43,348 nt of DNA from Krasilnikovozyma curviuscula (lineage: Eukaryota; Basidiomycota; Tremellomycetes; Cystofilobasidiales; Mrakiaceae): positions 1-43,348 of the forward strand of contig MVAQ01000185.1 of NCBI GenBank assembly GCA_014825775.1. The letters run 5' to 3'. The notes beneath the pieces are model-generated. The model was not told the DNA's origin, made no database searches, and worked only from the letters and a program-made list of their open reading frames with translations. Made by a program: the position numbers and the translations under genes. Every line of letters begins with the position of its first letter. The first letter of the stretch is position 1. Below are positions 1 to 9,282 of the stretch, piece after piece.

Positions 1-1353
1 CTCAATGACTGCATCCTCCCCCTTTTGGCCCCTCAAAGCCCACCCGGTCCAGCTCTCATCATAAATGCTCAGCTTTACACCCTCTCTCTGTAGAGCTAAC
101 CAAACAACGCCGGCCGTCAACCCACTCCCACAGGATGCTACGACCTCCCTCTCGCCGTTCAACACCTGTTGCGCCGTCTCTTTCCCCAAACTTGCCTCAA
201 GTTTGTCCCTGACCTCATTAGAAGAGATAAACCCCTTGTCTCCGGGTCCAGAGGTGCTGGACAGCAGGTCGGTGAACGCGAGCGAGTGAGCGCCTGGCAT
301 ATGCCCCGATTTCATGCCCTGTCGTGGCTCAGGGGCGGCTCCTGTGAAGCGTCCGTACGAGCGTGCGTCGAGAATCAAAGGCTTGGTAGGGGAGGAGACA
401 ATGGAGGGAGAAGTGAGGTGTTGAATCTGTTGGAAACCTGTATGTGATAGATGATGGCGCCATCGCTGTTAGATTTCAGGCGAAGTGATGGAAAATGAAT
501 TGGAGAAAACAAACTTTTCACAAAGGATTCGTCGAGGAGGACGGGTGGGTATGGGGTTTCTGGTGCTGGTTCCTGTGTATTGTGGAGAGAATCATCGTAA
601 TAGTTGTCAGAGGGGGTGAACATCATTTTCGGGTTGGTGCGTCCAGCAACTTTGCTCACCGAAAGCCAAGTTGGTTTACCAGTCTCAATCTCGAACCCTT
701 CATTCTTCCACTAAATTACAAAATAAAAAGGGTAAGATTGTAGTTTTGGAAGTTACCAGGCAGCCCGTCCACTTACTCTGGGTAAACCACCCTCGAGGAC
801 GAAGACCTCCTGATGACCAAATGCCTGCACCAGCGTTAAGAAAATTTAGCAAACAGAGAGAAAGAATCAAGAATACAGAGAAAAAGTGGGATTACTTTGA
901 GCAAGTAGGCGGCCCTTGGGCTTGAAAATGTACCCGTCTAACCCAGAGAACCACCTGTCAGCTTGAACACACAAATTCCCGCAAGCAACCAGCATAACTC
1001 ACCTGGTCATAAATGACAAGCCCGTCGTCTCTCCCAACCTTCAGTTCCTTCATGGCTCCCGCAAACTTCTCTTCGGTAGGCAACATGTGTCCCAAACTCA
1101 GAGGGTTCCTCTCTGCACTCGTCTCCGCAACGTCCTTGTCCATGTCGAGGAACCTGGCTCGCCTCAGCCTTCCATCTGTGAGGAATGTCTCCTTTGGTGG
1201 GGGTAGAGGTGAGCCTGGCATTCGTAGCGTCGCATCCAGGGGAATCAGCTTGAGGTTCGACGATGGCGAGGTGAGCTTGGATGAGAGGGCGGACGGGGTG
1301 ATGAGTGTGGGGGCTCGGTAAGTCGAGATTCGTGACAGGAGATAGGAAGTCAT
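1..1353 (-). CDS. TUM1: Thiosulfate/3-mercaptopyruvate sulfurtransferase, two rhodanese domains (3' end cut by window)
   Basis: The enzyme moves sulfane sulfur from 3-mercaptopyruvate or thiosulfate to an acceptor. The yeast relative Tum1 feeds sulfur to tRNA thiolation and is partly mitochondrial. Exon 1 (1003-1353) encodes the inactive N-terminal rhodanese domain: LIPLDATLRMPG, a hydrophobic stretch ending VIYDQ, then a GTGAGT donor. Later pieces read GHQEVFVLEGGLPR (about 770-810) and W-NEGFEIETGKP (about 660-715). An exon ends at 515 on a GTTTGT donor and the last visible exon starts at 437, joining as VKSFQQIQ and running into LILDARSYGRFTG. The active-site loop CGSGLTAG follows, with the catalytic Cys codon at 130-132; this is the mercaptopyruvate-type loop. 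SWTGWA near the left edge is typical of the family C-terminus, so only a few residues are missing. The short exon structure between 840 and 1000 is not resolved. Start: first Met after an in-frame break, beginning an Arg/Ser-rich leader. Confidence 0.88.
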
Positions 1354-1771
1354 TGTTAATCGTTGGTGAATGAGGACAGCTGGAGGGTGATCGTTGTTCG
1401 CCGTCAGTGAGATTCTCGTCGAGCTCCCCTACAAAGGATGAGGCGGGAGAAGGCGGCCATCCTTGACATCAAGCTTCAGCTTTAAATCTCGCAAAACAAG
1501 TCTTTCAAGAGAGTGATGAAGATGGTAAAAACAATTGTACATCATAGAACAGCGCTCTATAAAAAAAGTAGTGCAAAAAGAAAAGGTGTAGTGAACTACG
1601 ATTCGCCTTCAGCTATCTAAAAAAACGAGATAGCTGGTGGTAGATGAGATAGTGTATTTGATGGAGAGTGGTGGGTGGTGATCACACCGAGCAGGTGCAA
1701 ATAGATGTAATGACCAACGAGAAGGGATTATGGTGTTATGGAGTGGGTGACTGATAGGAAAGGAATGAAAT
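1354..1771. other. Intergenic: TUM1 5' flank and TIM17 3' flank
   Basis: This 418-bp gap lies between two minus-strand genes and must hold the promoter of the sulfurtransferase and the 3' end of TIM17. I see A-rich stretches near 1560-1580 and no coding signal on either strand with a recognisable product. Confidence 0.5.
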
Positions 1772-3048
1772 TTAAGTCGAAGCAGCTTGTTCAGGCACTG
1801 GATATCCCACAAAGCATCAATTAGTAAGTAATCTACTGCGCAACGTAGCCTTTTATTACATTGGAAGGAAAAGAAAAAACGACGTACTGGCAGGCATGAT
1901 CGGTCTATTACCCTCGTTCTGGAAACGCGATATGACAACGTTGGCTCCTTCTATCAGTCCCATCAAGCCGGCGCAGAGAACACCACCGAAGAGTGCTGGT
2001 GCCGGTCCGTCTGTGGATGGTTTCGGTGGGGTGTGAATTTAAGACGAATCGGCCAGCCATAGTGAAACAGAAGTGAAATAGAGAGTTCACAATAAGAAAT
2101 ATAATTATCAGAATCATTGAAAGGAAGAGGGTTCGGCAGAAAATGAAAATAGGGAACGTACTTCGGATAGCTAGTGTCCCGCCGGTAAAGAAACCTGCTA
2201 TTATTGAGTTCCAACCGTCTTCTTGTTCTCGGTAGCCCTGTACTGCACATGTGAATCCACCATAGAGACCACTAATAACCAAAAGCGAATGAGAGAAGGA
2301 TAACGTTAGAAACCTCGTACTTTATGCGAGCATCAGAAACATAACATCACGTACCCCCTAATGAAGTGCGATTTCAACATCAAATTCAAAAATATGATTA
2401 GTATTGAGAAGATAAGACCACTCATTGGTTTGGTTGTGGAGAAGAGAGCTGAGTTTTCGTGCTTACCACACACCGAAGTTTCCACCCAGCACTGGGGCTC
2501 GAGCCTTCACCGCCGCCAACGAACCCATCAGTCTCTCACCCTGAATAATCATAATCGAAAGGTCAGAGCGATTAAGGTCTAAGGAGAGCAAAGGGCTATG
2601 AGGTGTAAAAAGTGGTGCATAGAACGGGAAAAGAAAAAGGGTGGATAGGAAAACAGCGAAACGAAGGTTGGCCTATATCCTCTTCTACTACCTGGATCCT
2701 ACTGAAACTCGTTCCACAAAGCATTTGCCCCTTGACCAAAAATAATTTGAACGAGTTGAAATTGAAGTATTGAGACTCACCCTTGGAGCGTTTCTTGCTC
2801 CTTTCACGGAATGCCAGATAGCACCACCGACGGCTCCCATAGCGAATGCACCTCCTGCATCGTTAATCTGTAAGAACACCAGAAACTATTAGGATGCGTT
2901 TGAAGCAATGGGATTGAGTAATGGGCGACGGACGATTGAGTAAGGGCTGGCGAGAGGACAAAAATGTGTCAGACGGCAGAGAATATTTAGGGAGATGCAG
3001 GGATAATACTCACCAAGGGTCTCTTGATCTATCACCACCGTGTACCAT
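1772..3048 (-). CDS. TIM17: Mitochondrial import inner membrane translocase subunit Tim17
   Basis: Tim17 is a core channel-forming subunit of the TIM23 presequence translocase in the inner mitochondrial membrane. Eight exons (minus): 3014-3048, 2934-2946, 2781-2867, 2467-2540, 2355-2357, 2162-2271, 1888-2010, 1772-1797. They sum to 471 nt, 156 residues plus stop; yeast Tim17 is 158. Seen: DPCPY near the N-terminus, then [15 protein letters not shown] and [70 protein letters not shown]. These follow the family pattern residue for residue, including the paired Cys (DPCP and the later FTC) and the GxxxG helices. Two exons are tiny, 13 and 3 nt. Without them the conserved PCP motif and the Trp-Gly of NFGVWGG cannot be made. 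Both have AG before and GT after, though the 13-nt exon has a weak GTCCGT donor. The gene is divergent from MEF2 across 228 bp. The family call is very secure; the 3-nt exon is inference. Confidence 0.93.
2355..2357 (-). other. TIM17: Putative 3-nt micro-exon (GGG) of TIM17
   Basis: On the minus strand the sequence reads ttag-GGG-gtacgt. Inserting GGG between the exon ending at 2467 (TG) and the exon starting at 2271 (T) gives TGG GGT, so NFGV-WG-GLYGG matches the invariant NFGVWGGL. Skipping it stays in frame but gives Cys in place of Trp-Gly. The flanking introns would be 109 and 83 nt. This is a prediction from homology and splice sites only. Confidence 0.5.
2934..2946 (-). other. TIM17: 13-nt micro-exon of TIM17
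   Basis: Read on the minus strand this is an AG-preceded, GT-followed 13-mer supplying the last base of Cys and then Pro-Tyr-Ser-Ile. It restores the DPCP-x-x-I spacing before NDAGGAF seen in all Tim17 proteins. Direct joining of the flanking exons gives a stop codon (TG plus A), so some insert is required. Confidence 0.72.
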
Positions 3049-3276
3049 TTCTTCAGAAGTTTGGATATCTATTGACGTTGGGCGACGAAATCCACATTTC
3101 GCTGCTGCTGCCTCGATTTTTTTTTTTCGAAACGCCACGCTGACGGAACGGCTACTTACCAAAGTGTTGCTAAACAGCCAGGCTCTCGGACTGAATTGGA
3201 AACATTAGAAGTAAAAACAAGACAGTAAAGAAAATGAAGATATAGAGCACTGTAACGAATAGGATTCAAACAAAAG
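3049..3276. promoter_or_regulatory. Divergent (bidirectional) promoter between TIM17 and MEF2
   Basis: Only 228 bp separate the two start codons, and both products are mitochondrial. The interval contains a T-tract (about 3118-3127) flanked by TCGA and TTCGAA, which is the kind of poly(dA:dT) element that keeps nucleosomes off shared promoters. I see no clear TATA box. Shared regulation is inferred from the arrangement. Confidence 0.5.
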
Positions 3277-6145
3277 ATGCGACTGTTTGTCCTCTCGCGG
3301 TCCTTTCTCCACCCTTGGTTCAACCTCGCCAACACCACTGCAACAAATGTGGCCGTACGAAGGTCATTCTCAAACTGTTCAAAATGCCTAGCAAAGCCCT
3401 CAGCTCCAGCATCCATGGTAATTGACCGCATTCGAAACATTGGCATCCTCGCCCACATAGATTCTGGAAAGACTACCCTGACGGAGAGCATACTCGCAAA
3501 GAGCGGGTAGTAGGTCCTCTCCACATTTCTTACTTTTCTCTCTTCTTTCTTACTTTTGCTAATTAGCTTCGTTTTCTTTGTCTGTTCTTTCGCGCCAGTA
3601 TCTCAGCACCTGGTACTGTCGACCTAGGTACCACATCAACAGACTTCCTCCCGTCAGAACGAGAAAGAGGCATAACAATCCAATCAGCAACAATACCCGT
3701 CTCTTGGAAAGATCATATCATCAATGTTGTTGACACACCAGGACACATCGACTTCACCATCGAGGTCGAGCGCGCCGCGAGGGTCATTGATGGTGGGATC
3801 GTTCTGCTTGATGCAGTAGAAGGTGTTGAAGCTCAGAGTAGAGGTGTATGGAGTCAGCTCGATAGGTAATGTATCTCCTCCCATGTTAACCACCATGCGC
3901 AACGAGCTTCCACGTCTGAAAAGTGTATCGTGTTCATATTTAGGTACACAGTGACACCGAGGATCCTATTCATCAACAAGCTCGATCGTGCAGGGGCTTC
4001 CCTTAATCGTTCATTGACACAAACTAAATCCCTCCTCCACCCACACCCGCTGCTCCTCAATCTGCCTATCACGACGTGGGACGCATCCAATGGCGCGTCC
4101 GGTGAGCCTGGCATTGTCGGCTTCGTCGACATCGTTTCTGGCCGTCTAGAACGGTGGGAGGGTGATATCAAGACTACGGGATGGATCTGCGATGAGCTCC
4201 GACCGACTGAGGAGGAACAACAAAGGCAAGGTGCTGTTGTCAAACTTCCTGAATCCCATCCTGTCCGAGACGAATTCTTCAGATCGCGAGCGGCTCTCAT
4301 CGAACTACTCAGTACCCTCTCCGACGGCCCCCTGATGGAAGAGTTCTTCGCCCTCGCCGACGCATCCTCGACATCCCACCCACATCTACTCCTGCCTTTG
4401 CCAACAATCTACGCCGCGCTCCGAGAGCTCACAATCTCAGGGTCTGTGCTACCTGCTCTATGCGGGTCTGCGTTCAAAGGTATAGGGACAGAAGCCATTC
4501 TAGATGCGGCGGTGCGATACTTACCGAGTCCAAAGGAAGTTGGGCCGGCCGTGATCAGCCAGGTCAAGCGTTTAGCGGTTGGTGGCCCTGGAGCTGGCGT
4601 ATCGAAAAAGTCCAGAGCTTTGGTGGGGAAATCAGTTGGGGGGAAGGAGTTGGGGAGTATTGTGAGAGTAGAGGATAAGGAGGCTGTTGCGTTTGCGTTC
4701 AAGGTAATTTGGGACGATCAGAAAGGTTGGATGACTTTTGTCCGAGTCTATTCAGGTACATCAAATCTTTTCCTCCTCTAAGGGCAAAAAGTATTGACTA
4801 ACATGTTGTCTTATGCTGGTCCCGTAATGGTGCAGGTACTATCACACGAGCGACACTTTTCAATACCACCTCCCAACTCCAAGAACGCGCTTCGCGCCTG
4901 ATGCTTCTGTATGCCGATGAACCACTTACAGTCGACGAGCTCCCATCTGGGTCCATTGGTGTCCTTCTGGGGTTGAAACACACACGAACGGGGGACACGC
5001 TCGTTGGGTCCAAAGACGCCCGGCAGGATCTTCAGCTCAGGGGCGTCGACCTGCCCGTCACGGTGTGTAGCGTCGCGCTTACCCCGGAAGAGGGCATGAA
5101 GATGGATGACGTCCTCACTGGCCTCGAGAGGCTCGTTAGGCAGGATCCGAGTCTGCGGCTCGAAGTCCCCTCAGAAGATGCCGCTGAGTCGACTTCTCCT
5201 GGATTGGTGGATGGCAATCAGATTTTGCTTCATGGAATGGGTCAGCTCCATTTAGAGATCTCGCTCACAAGACTATTGGATGAACAGAAAGTGCGCGTCA
5301 AAGCTGGGAAAACGCGAATCGCGCTACGAGAGACAATTCTCGAGACGATAGACGAAGGAGTCGTCTTGGACAACGAATGGACTGGCTCTGTCATTGGGTT
5401 ACCTGGAGAACACCACGTCTCTCTTCGAATTCAACTCTCCCGCCTTCCCCTGAACGCAGACATCAAGACAACCTCCGAATGGGATTCGCACCAAGTTTCC
5501 ATCCCTGTACCACCGACTGACGCATACTATGACCAACTTCCACATCTTACATCGTATCTCTTATCGTCTCTCCGGAGGGGGGGACCTCTCGCTGGATACC
5601 CACTCTCGCACCTTTGCGTCACCCTCACGCCTTATCTACCGACACCTACATCGCCCGTCCCTCCCCTCCCAGCGGTAGCTAAGGCAATCGAAGAGACGCT
5701 CCGATCGTCTTTAACTCAAATAGGCGTAACGCTCATCGAACCGGTACTGGATGTCCGCATACGCGGCCTCAGGGAGGCCGACGTCGGGAAAGTGACGGGT
5801 GATCTTGTTGGGCGGAGAGGCAGCGTCGATGCGGTGGATGAGGATACCCAAGTTTCCTCAACCTTCAAAGGATCCTCGTCAACGGGGCAAGAGGACAATG
5901 GAATCTATATCCCACCGCACTCTCTCTCTCCGTCATATGACTACTCCTCCTCTTCCAGCAGCTCAGCGTCTGGTCATCAGTCGGCGAGGAGCTCCATCAG
6001 AGGTGTACTTCCGCTATTTGAGATGGGCGAATACATGGGGAGGTTAAGGAGCTTGAGTGGTGGTGAGGGAACACTTGAGACGAGCGATGGCGGGTGGAAG
6101 GAATTAGATCTCGCAGTAGCCAAGAGCAGAGATGAGGATGATTAG
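3277..6145 (+). CDS. MEF2: Mitochondrial elongation factor G2 / ribosome-releasing factor 2 (GTPase)
   Basis: A translational GTPase that, with ribosome recycling factor, splits mitochondrial ribosomes after termination. Four exons: 3277-3506, 3599-3865, 3944-4755, 4836-6145, giving 872 residues with frame closed at each junction. The N-terminus is Arg/Ser-rich with no acidic residue in its first 35 ([10 protein letters not shown]), a good mitochondrial presequence. G-domain motifs: AHIDSGKTT (P-loop, residues about 58-66), the switch II motif VDTPGH and NKLDRAG. Later blocks: [11 protein letters not shown] (domain III) and the [10 protein letters not shown] to [15 protein letters not shown] stretch of domain V. 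In domain V a Ser-rich stretch of about 45 residues lies between these two conserved strands (about 5860-6000), which bacterial EF-G lacks. GFM2/MEF2 is preferred over MEF1 because it has the EFG2-type RSLSGGEG end and low similarity in the middle, but the assignment within EF-G is less certain than the family. Confidence 0.88.
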
Positions 6146-6371
6146 ATTGTATCATACAATAAGATTTACCTGCATTCACGCTCGTATCTCATCGCCAACA
6201 TATCTAAGTTATGCGATGACGTTCCCACTCGAATTGGTTTCTCCCAGCTGAGAAGCTGACGTCGCCACCACCTCTCGCAGTCGGTGACTAAAAAGTTCGA
6301 GAGATTATATCTATCTCATTCTTGGTCCAACCCACAGCTCCCACTTTTTTTTTGTTAACCTACATTCCAGC
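6146..6371. other. Intergenic: MEF2 3' flank and promoter of the next gene
   Basis: The 226-bp interval holds a pyrimidine-rich stretch ending in a T-tract near 6345-6353, just before the start codon at 6372. No distinct element is recognised. Confidence 0.35.
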
Positions 6372-6924
6372 ATGTCGACCTTCTCAGAGTTCCTCACTTC
6401 GTTCTACTTAGCTTCGGACCTGGGCCCGTTGGCTTCCTCCTCAGCCCACGAGCAATACATCTCAAACTTCACGCCCGACACGACGATGCACATGGGTCCA
6501 AACACCTTCTTGGGCCACTCTGGCATCCTCGAGTTCAGAGAAAAGGGCTGGGAGAAGATTAATTTCAGGAAGCACGTCGTTGATGGAGTTTTCTATCCTC
6601 AGCAGGATGGTGAGGACAACAAGAAGGAGATCATGCTCTATGGTACCGTAGACTATGGCTTCAAGGACGGGAGCAAGGGGAAGGCTGATTGGAGTGGGAG
6701 GATGATTGCTGTGAAAGGGGAGGATGGGGCGTTCAAGATCCAGTTCTACCAGGTTTACATAGTCAGTCTTGTCCTTTCATTCATTGGGTTGGATTTTGGG
6801 AGCCAGCTATGTTTCTCTCACTGACACTGTCCCCCTTTTGCTTCCTTTCCTACAAATTTCCTCTTTGGGTACATCGTTCCCTCGCGCCTGTCCTTGGGAT
6901 TTCCTCACGCAGACCGCCCGTTAG
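6372..6924 (+). CDS. Small SnoaL/NTF2-fold-like protein
   Basis: A short protein of about 133 residues. The first exon (6372-6761) encodes an N-terminal helix (FSEFLTSFYLASD), then a pattern like SnoaL-type NTF2-fold proteins: HMGPNTFLGHSGILEF, a Trp-containing stretch, and alternating strands such as IMLYGTVDYGF and FKIQFYQVYI. These are usually small ligand-binding or isomerase-like proteins; no substrate can be inferred. The last exon is uncertain. A GTCAGT donor after VYI joined to an AG at 6911-6912 gives Thr-Ala-Arg and stop at 6924, and the intron has a CTGAC branch-like site. Reading through instead would stop at 6824. Which 3' end is used cannot be decided from sequence. Confidence 0.6.
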
Positions 6925-7426
6925 GTCCAACCATCAATTTTCTAGCAGCAAAACTCAAGAATCGCTATAGATGTGAGAGTGGTAGAGGGATGGGTTGCTT
7001 TATCGTGTAGTGTTGGATGTCATGAGAAGTCAGTTGGTTGGGAAGCGGAAGCACTAGAGATTGAAATCGGTCGGTTCAACAAACCTCCCCGGCATCTTTA
7101 AAAATTCGGTTGTGTATGAATTTTCATATCCTTCGGCCCAGTTATCGTCGTTAGACGTCTCGAAAGTTAGTTCAAGTATTATCGCCGAGACGCCAAGTCG
7201 ACTCATCTCTCTCTCAAACCTCAAAAATAGGACCATCCGGAATCAACCTAAAGAAAACCCATCTATTCATAGGTCTCTCACTCATCCATCGAGCCTGCTA
7301 GCTAGAGACGTGGCCACATCTACCTCGGTTGGTGGCTTCTCCCCGAACCTGTGCCAAAAATAAACACTGGTATAAACAACAAAACTCTCTCGATTCGTCC
7401 TGAGCTCCTCCTATCACAGCTCCAAA
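6925..7426. other. Intergenic: upstream region of the oxidoreductase gene
   Basis: About 500 bp without a recognisable gene. It contains a short open frame at 7061-7363 with no family resemblance. The stretch just before 7427 is C/T-rich, as is common for basidiomycete promoters. Confidence 0.35.
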
Positions 7427-9069
7427 ATGACTTTACAAACTATGAATGCATGGGTTTGGAGAAAGCCCGGTCCTGTTTCTCATATCCTTAAACTCGAAAC
7501 AGATTACCCTTTGCCGGTTCCCAAAGGAGATGAAGTCCAGATCAAAGTGATGGCAACCTCTTTGAACCGTAAGTAGATGTTTATTGATCAATCCTCTTAT
7601 TCTTTGAGAACTGATTAGAGATCTGATGCGCTTTGATCTCGACTCCTTCACATGCATCGTCGTCTGCAATCTACCAAAAGATAAGTAAGTACTGATCGTC
7701 ACTCTCCAGCTTCTTCTTGTAATAGCAATTCACTCAAGCAATGCTTCTAAATAGCTACCAAATGTTCAGCCTCTGGCCTTTATGCTTTTTCCACAAAAAG
7801 CCCGCGGTTCCAGAGGTCGACTTCAGCGGAACTATCACCTCCCTCGGACCCATCGCTTTGGAGAAGCGTGAGTTTAAAATCGGAGACGACGTCATTGGTG
7901 TAGTAAATGAGTTGTGAGTTTCTTCACTTACCTCGTCGTGTCACATCTTGTGAGGCGGCTAAAGGCTGCTTTGGCTGGGAAAACCTTCAGCATGTCATCA
8001 GGTCATGGAACACTAAGTGAATACACGGTCACTTCGTCCTCAACTTCCATCTGTCACAAGCCCTCTCATCTCTCCCATCAGCAAGCTGCCTGCTTGCCGT
8101 TGGTTGGTATCACTTCATATACTGCAATGGTGAAGGCCGGGGGCCTCGTAAAGAATGGGGGCCAAAGAGTTTTCATTGTGCGACTCTCTTTTACTTGTTT
8201 CTGTATTGTGATGGCTGTATTTCTGACTCAGTTGTATTTCTTAAAGAATGGTGGTACCTCAGCAACGGGGCTGATGGCTATCCAACTCTCAGCAGTTTAC
8301 GGGGCATCCATCACAACGACCGCCTCCGCTGCATCTCTGCCTCTCCTCAAGTTACTGGACCCGAACATCACTGTCATAGACTATCGAGCCTGTAATGTTG
8401 TTGATAGTTTGAAGAAACACCAAACCTCTCCAGAAACGATGTTTGACATCGTTTTTGACACGATTGGCCAGGGGGAAATTTATCACGGTTCAACAGCCTG
8501 TACGCTGCCCTCCACTTCTTCCTGCAGCTTTACCCTCCTCCTTACCATATTTTTTACTTTATTTATTTAGATCTGAAGCAGTCAGGAAAATACCTCTCAA
8601 TCTCCCTTACACCACACCTCACAACCTTCCCGGAACTCGTTTGGTCCGCAGTGGGGTTCGCGAACAAAGCACTACGTCCTACCTGGTTGGGGGGCACACG
8701 AGCGATGTACAACTTCGTACAAGCACCAATTGCAGATCCTGCTGCCTCCAAAGATGCTCTGGAGGAGGTATGTGAGTTAGCACAAAAAAGTGAGTTGTGT
8801 ATTGTTCATGACGATGGGACGTGGGCTAACGTAAAGTGTGTTGATAGGCCTGATTAAACCAATTGTCGATAAAGTATTTAATTTTGAAGAGGTTCAGGAA
8901 GCTTACACCTATCATATGCGTGGCAGGTGCGTACTTATATTTCCTCGAGAGCGAGAGCGAGATCGAGTCTTGTGTAAAAAGTCACCATCTCACACCATCC
9001 ACCTTGCGGTTCAATTACAGAACGAAAGGCAAGGTTGTTGTGCTGGGAAAGGGTAATCAAAGAGATTAA
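7427..9069 (+). CDS. Medium-chain dehydrogenase/reductase, quinone-oxidoreductase-like (RTN4IP1/AST-type)
   Basis: An NAD(P)H-dependent reductase of the MDR superfamily; substrate unknown. Eight exons: 7427-7568, 7621-7684, 7755-7913, 7955-8177, 8247-8499, 8571-8789, 8848-8926, 9021-9069, giving 395 residues with an exactly closed frame. The N-terminal GroES-like domain shows MNAWVWRKPGPV, PKGDEVQIKVMATSLN, PEVDFSGTI and FKIGDDVIGVV. The nucleotide-binding domain has INGGTSATGLMAIQL in place of the usual GGxGGVG loop, followed by FDTIGQG. The C-terminus has IKPIVDKVFNFEEVQEAY, the typical MDR ending. I do not see the four-Cys structural zinc lobe of classical alcohol dehydrogenases, so this is likely a zinc-free quinone reductase type. 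The intron at 7914-7954 is only 41 nt. The boundaries of exon 2 (acceptor AG at 7619-7620) are the least certain. Confidence 0.83.
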
Positions 9070-9282
9070 GATGGTATCTGCTACAGAACAAAGAACTCGG
9101 TATACTTGAGCCCTTGATACTGTTGAAACCTGTCCTGAATCTTGAGGGTTATCAATTAGATGTGATCATAGAGTCAGTACTTAAAATATGGTGGTCCAGC
9201 CAGTGGTAATAGATGACGCAGAGAACAACAGTCGGTATGCATAGCTACGACAGAGTGCGTGCCCAGTCAAGGTGGGCTCACT
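9070..9282. other. Convergent 3' intergenic region
   Basis: 213 bp between the stop of the oxidoreductase (plus) and the stop of LCB2 (minus). It must hold both 3' ends. No hairpin or repeat stands out. Confidence 0.4.
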
